A stretch of 64,000 bases of DNA, taken from contig CAWFUP010000004.1 in NCBI GenBank assembly GCA_963819075.1, positions 1-64,000 of the forward strand, read 5' to 3'. How positions within the stretch are numbered: position 1 is the stretch's first letter; each line of letters starts with the position of its first letter. This document shows positions 9,240 through 18,759 of this stretch, in pieces. The position numbers and the translations under genes were made by a program. The notes under the pieces were generated by a model. The model worked only from the letters and a program-made list of their open reading frames with translations. It did no database searches and had not been told where the DNA came from. Source of the DNA: CAVQBJ01 sp963819075. Lineage in GTDB: Bacteria; Actinomycetota; Thermoleophilia; Solirubrobacterales; Solirubrobacteraceae.

Positions 9240-9400
9240 CTCCCCTCCCGCAAGCCGGCGCTCGGCACATGCTCGCGGGCCGAATGCGATCGCGGCCCCC
9301 GAGCAGATCGGCATCGATCCCAACGAGTCAAACGTCGCCATAGGCATCGTCCGCATCGGGCCCGCCCTGACGATCGCGTTCGTGGCATTGCAGTCGTCTC
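9240..9400. repeat. Dispersed intergenic element, copy 1
   Basis: On the minus strand the segment reads GCGGACGATGCCTATGGCGA then a stretch also found at 60330-60430 on the plus strand (shared words CTCGTTGGG, GCTCGG, GCCGGC in the same order). A shorter degenerate relative lies at 21200-21262. On the complementary strand of copies 1 and 2 the translations are similar (PNESNVAIGIV versus PNECCVAIGVV). It could be a decayed small coding region or a regulatory element. The rest of 9121-9518 shows no gene. Confidence 0.4.
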
Positions 9401-9518
9401 GCGGCGAGTCGTTCAGGCCGCCGTCCTCTTCCGAGGGAGCCCCCGCTCTGATCGGGCCCGACGCTCGGTTCGTCGGGTGAGCAGAACGGCCGGAGCATCC
9501 GAGGGCGGCGCGCCCGCG

Positions 9519-10472
9519 TCAAGGCCCGATGGTCTTCCAATTCCAGCGCGACGCCACTCGGCGCGACACAAAGAGCCTCCGAGTGATTACGACGGCGATG
9601 ATCGACCCGAGAAACAAGCCGGCGATTAGACGGCGCCACCACTGTGCTGGCACCGCGGCGGCGCGTGGATCGCACGCGCACGAAACGTTGGGATCTCGCG
9701 CGTCGTACACGACATAAACCTTGTCCCCGACCGCGAGCTGGCTTGCTTCGGGGTTGGGTGGCCAGGACACGTCGGAGGAGGAGTAGGTCCGGCCGTCGGC
9801 GACGAAGGAGTAGAAGACAGTGTTGTGGTTTGACGGCTGGGTACCCGTGACGACAGCGTTCACTGCGACGCCGTGGTGCTCCAGCCGCGAATACAGCGCC
9901 TGGTTCGAGTGATCCATGGCCGAGATGAGCAATGCTCCGATCACGCCGCAGCCGAGCCAGATCAGCAGAAAGGCGACGCCGAGGCGCACCCCCGACAGCC
10001 GGCGCCCCGCTGGCGGCGGGGCGGGGTGGTGGTCTCGCGCCCGGATGGTTGCCGGCGTCGTGAGAGGCAGCGCGCCGGTCGCCGTGCCACACGACGACTG
10101 CGCATCGTGCCCGTCGGCGTATACCGATGCAGTTCGCGCCTGCATTCGTCGGGTGTACTCGGGGCGAATCGCCAAGGTGTGAAGAGCGCTAACGACTGCC
10201 AACACGATCGCAGGGACCAGGAAGACGGTCTCGGGACGGCCGCTCATCGCGGCACCGGCAGCGGTGACAGATGCCGTGCATGCCGCGAGGACGACGTACG
10301 CGATCGTCCAGTTGCGCCACAGCCGGTATCCGGTCCGCATAGTGGCGTATAGAAACGGAGCCCAGGCAAGCAACCCATTGGTCAGCAGCGTTGGAAGCAC
10401 CCATGCCGGCGACAGCGACGCGCTATGGGCGCGTGGGGGCGGCGGGTCGTTCGCTGTCACTGGCGGTACCAC
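9519..10472 (-). CDS. DUF3592-like membrane protein
   Basis: 317 residues with three hydrophobic helices in the first 115 residues, a polar Ala/Pro/His-rich linker, a fourth helix (GVAFLLIWLGCGVIGALLI), an extracytoplasmic domain and a final helix (LIAGLFLGSIIAVVITRRL). The domain reads GVAVNAVVTGTQPSNHNTVF, then VADGRTYSSSD and VGDKVYVVYDARDPN. This pattern (V-x-G-x-V, F-x-x-x-G-x-x-Y, G-D-x-V-x-V-x-Y-D-x-x-x-P) is that of DUF3592 domains, whose role is not known. It is transcribed towards the transfer operon but is 400 bases from it. Confidence 0.7.
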   Translation of the reverse strand: MVPPVTANDPPPPRAHSASLSPAWVLPTLLTNGLLAWAPFLYATMRTGYRLWRNWTIAYVVLAACTASVTAAGAAMSGRPETVFLVPAIVLAVVSALHTLAIRPEYTRRMQARTASVYADGHDAQSSCGTATGALPLTTPATIRARDHHPAPPPAGRRLSGVRLGVAFLLIWLGCGVIGALLISAMDHSNQALYSRLEHHGVAVNAVVTGTQPSNHNTVFYSFVADGRTYSSSDVSWPPNPEASQLAVGDKVYVVYDARDPNVSCACDPRAAAVPAQWWRRLIAGLFLGSIIAVVITRRLFVSRRVASRWNWKTIGP

Positions 10473-10665
10473 GCGGTGCCGTGCTCCGATGCGTTCGCGA
10501 TGCTGAATCGATCCATCTTCCTCGTGATTTCGGCGCGTGGCGGCGAGGCTTGAGCGGAACGGGCGCCGCTGCCAATCGGGGGATGCCGCACCTCCACGGT
10601 CAGATCCTCAATCTCTCGGCGCACGAGCCCCACCGAGCAGCCGGTGGTCGTTCCTGGCGTTGGCG

Positions 10666-11451
10666 CTAGCGGGTCTCGTGCGCCTGCAGGCTTCCGATCA
10701 GGCGGGCGACGGCGGCAGCGTCGCCGACCTTGATGAAACTCATCGGGTCGTTCGCATCACTGCGCCGCTGGGACGCTGTGCGGAAGCTGAACGGAGATGC
10801 TGCCCCCGGGTTCGGCCCGAAGACGATTGTGCCGCGTCCGTTCTTGTCGGCCGTGACCGAGATGCCGGGAATCATGCGGACCGGCAAGGTGTCGAGCTGG
10901 TCGCCGGAGCGCTTGCGGATCAGGCGAACAACTCGATGCGTGGTGACCGCGTACAGCGTCCGACGCGAATTCACGATCACGCGACCGAGTGTCTGGTACG
11001 CGATCACGGTCGCGACGAACACTCCCCACAGCAAGAAGAACGTCGGTGCTCCCCCGGACGCCGCGCTGGATTCCCAGAACACCAAGAACACAACGACCGC
11101 AGCGGCCGTGAGCAGCCCACCACCTGTCACGTTTACGCTCTCCTCCGGGCGGCCGACCCACAGAATCGGCTCATCAGGCGCTAGATGCTGTTCTAGCGCT
11201 TGGGCTTCGAGCCACGGCACTCGCGAGGTCGGCGCCCGCAGCCCCGCATCAGGACTGGCTGCCTGCAGTTCGGCGAGCGTGCCCGCGGCAAACACCCCGT
11301 CAAGCGCGCGAGAGAACTCGTCGAGGCTCACCTCGTCCGTCGCGTAGCGATCACGGAGCCTGACGACGGCCCGGCCACGCTCGGACTCGCTGAGGCCGGT
11401 CGTTCTGCGCACCGAGTTGCTGGACGAATCCTCACCGGACGCCCCGCTCAT
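10666..11451 (-). CDS. DUF1707 plus PH-like membrane protein
   Basis: ATG at 11451 gives 261 residues. Residues about 25-65 (ARLRDRYATDEVSLDEF-type segment, then ALDGVFAAGTLAELQAA) match the DUF1707/SHOCT-like helical domain common in actinobacterial envelope regulators. Two membrane helices follow (LLTAAAVVVFLVFWES and FFLLWGVFVATVIAYQTL), then a soluble C-terminus with RRTLYAVTTHRVVRLI, which looks like the start of a bacterial PH-like domain. LAPDEPILWVGRPE before the helices is also typical of this group. The function is unknown; stress sensing at the membrane is only a guess. Confidence 0.7.
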   Translation of the reverse strand: MSGASGEDSSSNSVRRTTGLSESERGRAVVRLRDRYATDEVSLDEFSRALDGVFAAGTLAELQAASPDAGLRAPTSRVPWLEAQALEQHLAPDEPILWVGRPEESVNVTGGGLLTAAAVVVFLVFWESSAASGGAPTFFLLWGVFVATVIAYQTLGRVIVNSRRTLYAVTTHRVVRLIRKRSGDQLDTLPVRMIPGISVTADKNGRGTIVFGPNPGAASPFSFRTASQRRSDANDPMSFIKVGDAAAVARLIGSLQAHETR

Positions 11452-11503
11452 GACTCACCAGCAATCGGCGTGTACTGCGAATGCGAGCTGCTCATACCGA
11501 CGA

Positions 11504-11764
11504 TTATTGCTGCTGCCTTTCGACCAGCGCCGTAGGCGGGACGAGAACCGTGGCCCGATCGACGCGGCCGCGAGACGACCGCAACGCCGGCGGGGCAGCC
11601 GCGGACATGAGGGCATCCGCATCGTCAGAGATGAGCTCCACGTCAGTCGTGTCAGGGGGATGGCCGCACCCGGGGTCAATCGCGCCGGCGCTCGCCCGCG
11701 GGGTCGGGTGCGTGAGCTCGCGGTCGCGCAGCCCGGTGAGGGGCGTTGTTGGGGTCGGCTGCAG
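11504..11764 (-). other. Open in-frame extension after the hydrolase stop (possible small ORF)
   Basis: After the hydrolase TGA at 11765 the same frame stays open for about 85 codons to a TAA at 11504-11506, with strongly G/C third positions typical of coding DNA here. It reads TPLTGLRDRELTHPTPRASA and later TDVELISDDADALM. A GTG at 11641 could start a 45-residue protein. Either the hydrolase once had a C-terminal extension lost by a stop codon, or this is a small gene. I recognise no family. Confidence 0.3.
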
Positions 11765-12793
11765 TCAGTCGCGGCGCGATCCGGCGCTGAGGTGGCTGGT
11801 GAGCCAGTCGACAGTGAGAGCGACCGTCTGGTCGCGGTGCGCTCCGAACAGCTCGAAGTGCGTGTCCGGGAATCTGGCAACATCGATGTTCGGTCTGGCG
11901 TCTGCGCGGGCCGCGAGGTTGAGCGCGGCAAGGACCTGGCGCGCGGGCGTGATGGTGTCGTGCTCGGCCAGGATGACACGCAGCGGCACGGCGACGGTCG
12001 CGGCGGCTGGCGCCGTGTTGTAGCGCTGAATTCGTAGCAACGACGCCGTCGTGAGGCGGTTGACGTAGTTTGGGGCCCCTTGCACCATCTCCGAGATCCA
12101 TTCGTATGCGCCATCGGTCGTCATCAGTGCCCGATCGCCCGGTCGACCCGTGACGGCGACGCTTCCCCCGGGTAGGCGCACGAGGCGGCGGGCGACATCA
12201 CGTAACACTGCACGCGCTAGCCAGCCGGGGGGCCTGCCCCGGCTCTTGATAAACGGGATCAGCGCGACCGCGCAGCGCACGCGGGGATCGGTCGCCGCCA
12301 CGGTGATCGCGTGAGCACCGGCCAGACTGGTGCCCCACACCCCGAGGCGCTCGCGGTCGAATCGTGGGTCGGTCGCGAGGGCACCGAGGGCATCTTGAAA
12401 CGCAGCGATTTGGGCGTGAGGCTCGACCTGCTGGCGAGGTTCACCCCCGCTGGCTCCAAAGCAGGCATAGTCGAACGCCAGGCACGCGACGCCGGCCCGC
12501 GCGAGCGCTCGGGCGTAGGCGGGTATGAGCATCTCCTTGACGCCACACAGGCCGGGAGCGGTCACGACTGCCGGCAGAGGATTCTGTCTCTCGGCATCAG
12601 CGGGGAGGTAGAGGTCGCCGACCAGGCTGACCCCCCCGGACCGAAAGGTCAGTCTTGTCGGCACGCCCGTCCGGTCCACGGGCGTGGGTCTGGCCGCTGG
12701 GATCGGGGCTGCAGTGTGGTCTGCTGTCACAAGCTCTAAGAAAGATCCGGTCTCTGCATCCGTCATCTGTTCGACGACCACTGCCTCGACCAC
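11765..12793 (-). CDS. Alpha/beta hydrolase (dienelactone hydrolase-like)
   Basis: The 342-residue ORF starts GTG 12793; ATG 12766 (MTDAETGSF) is an equally possible start. It has the alpha/beta-hydrolase order: oxyanion strand PAVVTAPGLCG, YARALARAGVACLAFDY, nucleophile elbow GTSLAGA near residue 185, acidic residue in ILAEHDTITP and catalytic His in FPDTHFELFG. No signal peptide is visible, so it is probably cytoplasmic. Substrate cannot be told; DLYLPAD before the elbow is typical of X-Pro peptidase/dienelactone-hydrolase-like acyl hydrolases. It lies upstream of and in line with the DUF1707 gene. Confidence 0.8.
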   Translation of the reverse strand: MVEAVVVEQMTDAETGSFLELVTADHTAAPIPAARPTPVDRTGVPTRLTFRSGGVSLVGDLYLPADAERQNPLPAVVTAPGLCGVKEMLIPAYARALARAGVACLAFDYACFGASGGEPRQQVEPHAQIAAFQDALGALATDPRFDRERLGVWGTSLAGAHAITVAATDPRVRCAVALIPFIKSRGRPPGWLARAVLRDVARRLVRLPGGSVAVTGRPGDRALMTTDGAYEWISEMVQGAPNYVNRLTTASLLRIQRYNTAPAAATVAVPLRVILAEHDTITPARQVLAALNLAARADARPNIDVARFPDTHFELFGAHRDQTVALTVDWLTSHLSAGSRRD

Positions 12794-13313
12794 CGTCGCG
12801 GCTGAGGGGTGAGATCGCGACTAGGGTCGGCCTTCCGCGGGCTTGCCCTTCCGGCGCGTCCGATGACAGCCTCTACAATAGCAGAGGATGTCGTATGCTA
12901 GGCACAACTGCGAAGCCCGCGGTGTATGCGAAGGGTCGGTCGCGCTGGCAGACCCGCAAGTCGCGAACAAGAGATTGCCACGCCGTCGACCCAGCGTGGC
13001 AAGGGCTGTCCGATTCGGAGAGCCCGCGTCGGAAGCGGCCTGCGCCTGACTGAGTCCTTTCAGACGGCGTATGTCGCCCTGCAGGCCGGGGCCGGATGTT
13101 CGCTCCTCGGTCCCGGCCTGCACCGACCGCACGGTCGCCTTGCGCTTATGGGGCTCCCTGGCGTGAGGCCCAGCATCCGCAACCGAGTGACACTCCGGTC
13201 CTTCCCCGACCGAGCCGTCGAACTGCTGGCACATGCGCGCGATCAGTGACGGGTTTGACCGTCGTTCGGATCGCTCACCTGCTTTCTAGCGGCGCCTCGA
13301 TCTTCGATCGGTG
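12794..13313. other. 520 bases without recognisable gene
   Basis: Open frames exist on both strands but their translations are Arg/Pro/Ser-rich with no family resemblance, start signal or coupling to neighbours. Base composition is slightly more mixed than in the flanking genes. Confidence 0.4.
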
Positions 13314-13874
13314 TCACCCGGCAGTCGGCTGCAGGAAGGGTGCGAGCGTTTCGCTGAGCGTTGTGGGCGCAAGCTCTCCAAACCCTGACACCTCGGCGAG
13401 CAGGAGCCCCTCGATCATCGCGTTGACGCTCAGGGCGAGGCTCCGTGCCGGCTGTAGCCCGTGGGTCGACAGGAACGCCTCGACGTATGCGATGAATTGC
13501 GCTCGAGGCTCGCGGAGCACGTCGCGGAGCGATTCGTTACGACCGGCCTCCAGGAACAGTTCGAACCGTGCCGACAGCCGGTTGCGCTGCGCGGGACCAG
13601 ACCAGCGCTCCAGCAGGGGGGCGAGCCCGCCGAGTAGCCCGACGGCCTCGCTACCTGCAGTGAGTTGCCTGACGTCGGCGAGGTCGAGCTCGACTAGCCG
13701 CGTCGCGGCCGCCGCGAGGAGGGCCGAGCGCGTGCGGTAGTAGTAGGAGGTCGACCCATCGGGCAGGCCCACCTGTACATCCACGGCGCGATGCGTCAAC
13801 CCGCGCGCGCCGCGCTCGGCGAGGACCGCTATGGCGCCGTCAGCTACGTCTGTGCGTCGTTTGGACGCCTTCAT
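13314..13874 (-). CDS. TetR-family regulator
   Basis: 186 residues from ATG 13874. The N-terminal helix-turn-helix is clear: GAIAVLAERGARGLTHRAVD, VQVGLPDGSTSYYYRTRSAL, which matches the TetR signature ending in the Y-Y-x-R/F turn. The rest is an all-helical ligand and dimer domain (LEAGRNESLRDVLREP). It is divergent from the secreted lipase gene with 63 bases between the starts and a palindrome there, so it most likely represses itself and the lipase. The inducer is unknown. Confidence 0.88.
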   Translation of the reverse strand: MKASKRRTDVADGAIAVLAERGARGLTHRAVDVQVGLPDGSTSYYYRTRSALLAAAATRLVELDLADVRQLTAGSEAVGLLGGLAPLLERWSGPAQRNRLSARFELFLEAGRNESLRDVLREPRAQFIAYVEAFLSTHGLQPARSLALSVNAMIEGLLLAEVSGFGELAPTTLSETLAPFLQPTAG

Positions 13875-13910
13875 CCGCAGTGAGGGTAGCGCCCCGTCAG
13901 ACTAGACACA

Positions 13911-13935
13911 CACCCTCTACATATGTAGGGTAGGG
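13911..13935. promoter_or_regulatory. Candidate TetR operator/promoter
   Basis: CTACATATGTAG (13917-13928) is a perfect 12-base palindrome in the 63-base divergent region, with near-symmetric CCCT and AGGG flanks. The TATGTA core could also overlap a -10 box. Position between tetR and the lipase makes it the best operator candidate. Confidence 0.5.
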
Positions 13936-13937
13936 GC

Positions 13938-15245
13938 GTGAACTCTCTCTCTAACCCTTACGGCGACCCCGTCGCCGGCCGCCGAACGCCTCACCGCGTC
14001 GTGCGGCTCATGATCCTCACCTACTGCGTGACGCTTCTTTTCGGGGCGTGCACGGGCACCGCACTCGCCACGCCTGGCCCGCCGTTCTCCTGCCACGGCG
14101 CGCTTGATGCCAGCTTCTACAACCCGCCAGCCGACGTACCGTCCGTCGTCCCAGGCACAGTCGTTTCGTGTCGGCCGGTGGTTCTCGGCTTCGCAAGCAA
14201 CCCACCGGGCAACCATGCCTGGCAGATCCTCTACGAGTCACAGGATCTCAACGGCTCGCCGATGACGGTGTCCGGCACTCTGATCGTACCGACGGCCGCG
14301 TGGACGGGGCCATCCAGCCGGCCCGTCGTGACGCTCGCCCCCGGCTCGCAGGGGCTTGGCAACCAATGCGCGTTCTCCAAGCAACTCACCTCGTCCCCGG
14401 TGCTCGAGAGCTCGGAGCTCTTCGCGTTTCTGCAAGCCGGTTTTGCCGTCGTTATTACCGATTATCAGGGGTACCTCAATGGCCAGGTGCCCACCTATAT
14501 GGTCGGCCGGCCCGAGGGTCACGCCGTGTTGGATGCGGCGCGAGCAGCAGAGGGCTTCCCGCTCGCCGGGCTCGCTCGCTGGGCCCCGGTCGCGATCGTG
14601 GGCTATTCGCAAGGGGGCCAGGGATCACTGTGGGCGGCGCAGCTCGCGTCCTCCTACGCGCCGGACCTCCACGTCGTCGGCGCTGTCGCCGGGGGTGTGC
14701 CGGGTAGCCTTGTCCAGACGGCCGAAGCGCTGAACGGCGGATTGGCAGCGGGCTTCTTACTTGATGCAACCGTCGGGATGCACGCCGCGTACCCACAGTT
14801 GCCCTTTGCGAGCCTCATCAACCCCGCGGGTGACGCAGCGCTTATCACCCTCGGGCAGGAATGCTTCGTATCGACACTCGCGACCAACCTCGGGCGAAAC
14901 CTCTCAAGCTACACCGTCGGAGGACTCACCCTGGACCAGATCCTCCCGCTCGCCGGCGCGGATGGCCTCACCTGGTCCGAAGCGCTGGGGCAGAGCACGC
15001 TGGGTGTCGGCATCAGCGCGCAGAGCGTTCCGTTCCCCGTCTATATGTACCGAGGCATCATCGACGAGATCATCCCGACAAGCACCGAAGATGCCACGCA
15101 TGCCGCCTACTGCCACGCCGGGGTCCGAGTCCAATGGAAGGTCTATTGGGGAGATCACATCCTCACACTCTTCGAAGCGGTCGGAGATGTAACTTCGTAT
15201 TTGACTGCTCGCTTCGACGCGTGGCCCGCCCCAACCAACTGCTGA
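13938..15245 (+). CDS. Secretory triacylglycerol lipase (LIP family)
   Basis: 435 residues from GTG 13938. A membrane segment (LMILTYCVTLLFGACTGTAL) followed by ATPGPPF forms a signal peptide after a basic N-region. Conserved features of the secretory lipase family are present: ILYESQDLNGSPMTVSGTLI, PVVTLAPGSQGLGNQCAFS, VVITDYQGYL, nucleophile elbow VGYSQGGQGS near residue 222, the acidic GIIDEIIPTS and the late His in WGDHILTL. It acts outside the cell on acyl esters. TetR control is suggested by the divergent arrangement. Confidence 0.9.
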   Translation: MNSLSNPYGDPVAGRRTPHRVVRLMILTYCVTLLFGACTGTALATPGPPFSCHGALDASFYNPPADVPSVVPGTVVSCRPVVLGFASNPPGNHAWQILYESQDLNGSPMTVSGTLIVPTAAWTGPSSRPVVTLAPGSQGLGNQCAFSKQLTSSPVLESSELFAFLQAGFAVVITDYQGYLNGQVPTYMVGRPEGHAVLDAARAAEGFPLAGLARWAPVAIVGYSQGGQGSLWAAQLASSYAPDLHVVGAVAGGVPGSLVQTAEALNGGLAAGFLLDATVGMHAAYPQLPFASLINPAGDAALITLGQECFVSTLATNLGRNLSSYTVGGLTLDQILPLAGADGLTWSEALGQSTLGVGISAQSVPFPVYMYRGIIDEIIPTSTEDATHAAYCHAGVRVQWKVYWGDHILTLFEAVGDVTSYLTARFDAWPAPTNC

Positions 15246-15478
15246 CCCTCGGCCCTCTGGATCTCCGCCCACGCCGCTCGCCCGGAGTTTCCTTCTTGCC
15301 GGCTGGCTGGCGTCCCCGACCAGCCCCAAGGAGGAAACCCGGATGACGGTGGAGTGCGGGCACGGCCTGGAGCACGGGCCGCGTTTCGCAGTCGTCGCAG
15401 GCGCTCGGTGACCAGTGGTGGACGGCCCCGTCGGGAAGCAGCGCGATCGCGAAGCGTCGCCGCTGCTCTGGTAACGGA

Positions 15479-15539
15479 CCCCAGCCACGGCTGGGACTTC
15501 GCTGATGGTCGGCGTCCGGCTCCCTGGGAGCCGGACGCC
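15479..15539. terminator. Tandem strong hairpins downstream of the lipase
   Basis: CCCAGCC/GGCTGGG (about 15480-15495) is followed by a near-continuous 14-base inverted repeat, GGCGTCCGGCTCCC at 15511-15524 and its complement at 15526-15539. There is no U tract, but the structures lie some 240 bases past the lipase stop and could end transcription. The remaining sequence from 15246 to 16108 shows no gene. Confidence 0.4.
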
Positions 15540-16108
15540 GGGCAGCGCGATTGGTGTGATCGCGTGTAGGTGCGCTTCCGGGCGTGCTACTCGCCGGTCC
15601 GCGCCAATCTCAGCGACTTGCTGCACATCACGCTCGCCGAGATGAGCCTTGACCAACGGGTCGCCCTCGGACGAGATCACCGAGACGCTCAACGAGCTGA
15701 CCGGGCAGGGCTTCGACCGCGGCCAGGGGAGCGACGGCGCCACCGTTGCTGCGCAGCGCTCTCCGAGGCCCTCCGCTTGGGTCGGCGATCTCACCGGCAT
15801 CGGCGTCACATGGACGGATAGATTCCGGCGAACTCGCGTAACTGGAGCGTCGCACGGCCGCGGCGTGTAACTCGGCAGGGTCGTGCCGATCCGGCGCTCG
15901 GCCGGTAGGGACGAGCAGCGAGGTCACCGAGGTGTCATGTCTGGGTGCGGGCGACAAGGCGTGACAAACGACACCAGCTTGCGGCCAAGCGGGTTCAGCA
16001 TCGCCCAGACATACGCCGATGCTCGATTGTGCGCGCTAGCAGGTTCCTGTGCCGAAATAGCGCGGAGCGCGGACGGCTCGTCGACATGCGACGGCGCCTG
16101 ATCTGGGC

Positions 16109-16354
16109 TGAGCCGATCGCGCTGGGCTGCCGTTCCTCGCGATATTCGCCGGCGTCGGGACCTTCGGCTGGGCAGCACTTCTGGCCGCCGGGATGGCGGT
16201 CAGCGTGTTCCTGGCCGCGCCTCGGCTACTGGGCCACGATGGGCGGCCCGAGCTGGTCTCGGCCGCCGCGTTCGTAGCGACGCAGTTACGCATGGCCGTC
16301 GCTATCGCCCTGGCGCGCGACGGGCGCGAGTATCTGCTGCCGATGCTCGTGTAG
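16109..16354 (+). pseudogene. Fragment of a membrane protein C-terminus
   Basis: After an in-frame TGA the plus frame stays open to TAG at 16352. It reads GLPFLAIFAGVGTFGWAALL, then AAGMAVSVFLAAPRLLGHDG and ends LARDGREYLLPMLV. One or two hydrophobic helices followed by a regular helical tail with G/C third positions look like real coding sequence without a start, so probably a remnant. The family is not recognised. Confidence 0.3.
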
Positions 16355-16534
16355 GGATAGCGACACCCGCCGTGCATTTGGCAACGGTTAGTATTAGTCG
16401 CGGTTGAGCGGCATCGGTGCGGCTCGGCCTCCCGGTAGTAACGGAGCAGGAACGTACGCTAAGCCAGCCCGCCGGCGGCGTGTGGCGAGTCGGGTCTGCG
16501 GTCTGAGGTCGACGGCGTAACGCGGCAGATTGCG

Positions 16535-18424
16535 TTAGATGATCCGAATCATGCGAGTCGTGTGCTGCGCCCGATGTTTCGCTGACGTTGCCGTGATGCG
16601 CAGGGTCATGTAGACCTTCTCGGACAGGCCGAGGATCTCCAGTTCGCGCAACGCTCGCTGCCCGCGGATCGTCGGATGCAGAGTGACCGTCGTCTTGCGG
16701 TGAGCGCCGAGATGGACCATGGCGCTGACGTTCAACGTCGGCGCGTGCGCGTGCGCCGTCAGATGCTGCTCGAGCAGCAGCGCGAGCATCAACGTCAGCC
16801 GCGCCGCGCCGCGCGTCGGGCTCGGCTGCGGCGAGGTGGCGAGCGCCATCGCGTCGACGAACGCGCGCGCGTCACCTCGGGTTGGGTGGCTCGCCACCAG
16901 CGCGGCGGTCACCGCGGCCGGATCGAACCCGGTCGCGGCCGCCGACCGTGCGCGCAGAGAGGCGCTTGACGCGGTGCTCGCGTCGCTGAACTCACCGGAG
17001 AGCGCATCATCGATCTGCATCGCCGCCTGCGCGTTCGCCGAGCCCGGCGGGCTGTCCGCCGCGAGCTGCGTGACCGCCTGATCGAGCTGCTTTACGGCGC
17101 TGGGTGTAGAAACAGACTGCGCCGAACCGCCGTGCAGTTGCGTGAGGGCCTGCTCCACGGCCTTGACGTCGCGGCGAGAGATCGAGTAATCCGAGGTGGA
17201 ACCCCCGGGCGCCACCGCTGAGATCTGGATCATCACGACCATGGACTTGAGCAGGCGGTTCTGCTGCGTCGGGCAACTCGTACCCCGACCCGGCGCGTCC
17301 TGCGCCGCGGCGGCGCTCGGTCCCCCACCGACACGCGCTGACGCAGCGGCGGCGCCGCCGCAGCCCAGGGTGACGGTGAACGACGTGTCGTTGTCGGAGA
17401 ACGACACGGGGAAGCTGAGCGTGACACCCGAGCAGTCCGCCGGAATGCAGATCTCGGAATCAGCCGACGAGCCGTCGGTGCTGCTTATGCTGTCGGTGGT
17501 CTGTGACTGGGTCGTGGTCGTTTGCGAGCTCGTGGTCACGGACGTCGATTGGGTCGCCGTCGTCGTTGCGGTTTGCGACGTGCTCGTGCCCGAGGCCGAT
17601 GTCACGGTCGAGACTGTCGAGGAGGATCCTCCGCTGGCCACCGTGACCTGTTCGGATCCGGTGCTGGGGTTGAAGGCGGTATCGCCCGAGTAGGTGGCGC
17701 TGACCGGCACCTGTGTTCCCGCGGCGATCGTGCTGGCGGCATTGAAGGTCGCGTCGCAGAAGGCCGAGCCGCCCACGTTTGAGGTCAGCATGCACATGGC
17801 GCCGTTGGGAAAGCCTCCGGCGCTCGAGGAGAAGGTGATGGTGCCGGTCGGGGTGTCGGCTGGGGTGATGGTGCTCGAGTCGGCCACGGTGGCCGTGCAG
17901 TCGAACGGGTCGCCGGGGTTGGGGCCGGCGTTGCAGGTCACGATGGTCTGGGTGGTGCGCAGTTCGCCCGGGCAGACGTACCGTGAGCCGGCCAGGATCG
18001 GCGTGGAGCCGTTACGCACCCACATCGTGGTGCCGCTGCTGCTTCCGTCGGTCCAGGTGCCGTCCCAGCAGTTTCCGCGGTCGTAGAGCTGGACGGTGTT
18101 GACCGAGTGGTAGCTGGGCGCCTGGTTGAAGTTGATGGTCATGGCGCCCGTGGGGCCCTCGATGCCGCTCAGGGTGAAGGGCTGTGCCTGGAAGCTCGCC
18201 GAGCCGGTGATCGTGCCGTCAGCGGCCATGACGATGTTGGTCTGGTCGTTGGGAAAGCCCGGCTCGGGCGGGTAGGGCGTCCAAGTCCCGCTGGCGTCAT
18301 ACAGCGGCGCCGCAGCCCAGGCGCAACCGACGAAGCCGAGACATGACCCGGCAAGCACCAGGCAGAAGGCGGCCACCAACGTGCCGCGACGCCGGACCGA
18401 TCCGTGGTGGGTGAGCGGCAGCAT
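16535..18424 (-). CDS. Large secreted Ser/Thr-rich protein
   Basis: ATG 18424 gives 629 residues with a signal peptide (GTLVAAFCLVLAGSCLGFVG, then CAWAAAP). Residues about 30-150 form a domain with YDASGTWTPYPPEPGFPND and RGNCWDGTWTDG. Residues about 155-265 resemble a bacterial Ig-like repeat (STITPADTPTGTITFSSSAG, then PVSATYSGDTAFNPSTGSEQ). A Ser/Thr-rich linker follows near 270-325, then a domain around ICIPADCSGVTLSFPVSF and a helical C-terminus. AAAA/GG-rich stretches suggest flexible spacers. The likely location is the cell surface or outside; the function is unknown. Confidence 0.75.
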   Translation of the reverse strand: MLPLTHHGSVRRRGTLVAAFCLVLAGSCLGFVGCAWAAAPLYDASGTWTPYPPEPGFPNDQTNIVMAADGTITGSASFQAQPFTLSGIEGPTGAMTINFNQAPSYHSVNTVQLYDRGNCWDGTWTDGSSSGTTMWVRNGSTPILAGSRYVCPGELRTTQTIVTCNAGPNPGDPFDCTATVADSSTITPADTPTGTITFSSSAGGFPNGAMCMLTSNVGGSAFCDATFNAASTIAAGTQVPVSATYSGDTAFNPSTGSEQVTVASGGSSSTVSTVTSASGTSTSQTATTTATQSTSVTTSSQTTTTQSQTTDSISSTDGSSADSEICIPADCSGVTLSFPVSFSDNDTSFTVTLGCGGAAAASARVGGGPSAAAAQDAPGRGTSCPTQQNRLLKSMVVMIQISAVAPGGSTSDYSISRRDVKAVEQALTQLHGGSAQSVSTPSAVKQLDQAVTQLAADSPPGSANAQAAMQIDDALSGEFSDASTASSASLRARSAAATGFDPAAVTAALVASHPTRGDARAFVDAMALATSPQPSPTRGAARLTLMLALLLEQHLTAHAHAPTLNVSAMVHLGAHRKTTVTLHPTIRGQRALRELEILGLSEKVYMTLRITATSAKHRAQHTTRMIRII

Positions 18425-18759
18425 GGCGGCGAGTCCTTTCCCGTCCGGGGTCCCGGTCAGCCCCGGGCAAGCCGAACCAAGGATAACCCGGGGCGCAAGA
18501 CCGGTCACCGCGCGACGCCGGAGCGTCCGTGCCGGGATAGCGCCATCAGCGGCGCGAAATCCAACGCTTAGTGTTTGTCACCACTCGCAGCCGTGGAGGT
18601 TCGCGCGCCCTGCTCATGGCGAGGAGGAGGGGGGTGATGCTTCTGGGGCCTTGACACCTGCGTTGCGTTGACTGCGGTACTGGGGCGTCCGATTCGGTGA
18701 CCCTGTCGTGGTGAGGTCTTGCTCGCCGGACGGTGACAGAGACAGAGACGACCGAATCT
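18425..18759. other. 335 bases without recognisable gene
   Basis: Between the upstream end of the secreted-protein gene and the end of the SDR gene I see no coding signal. An AAAGGA motif just upstream of 18424 is the probable ribosome site of the secreted protein. Confidence 0.4.
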
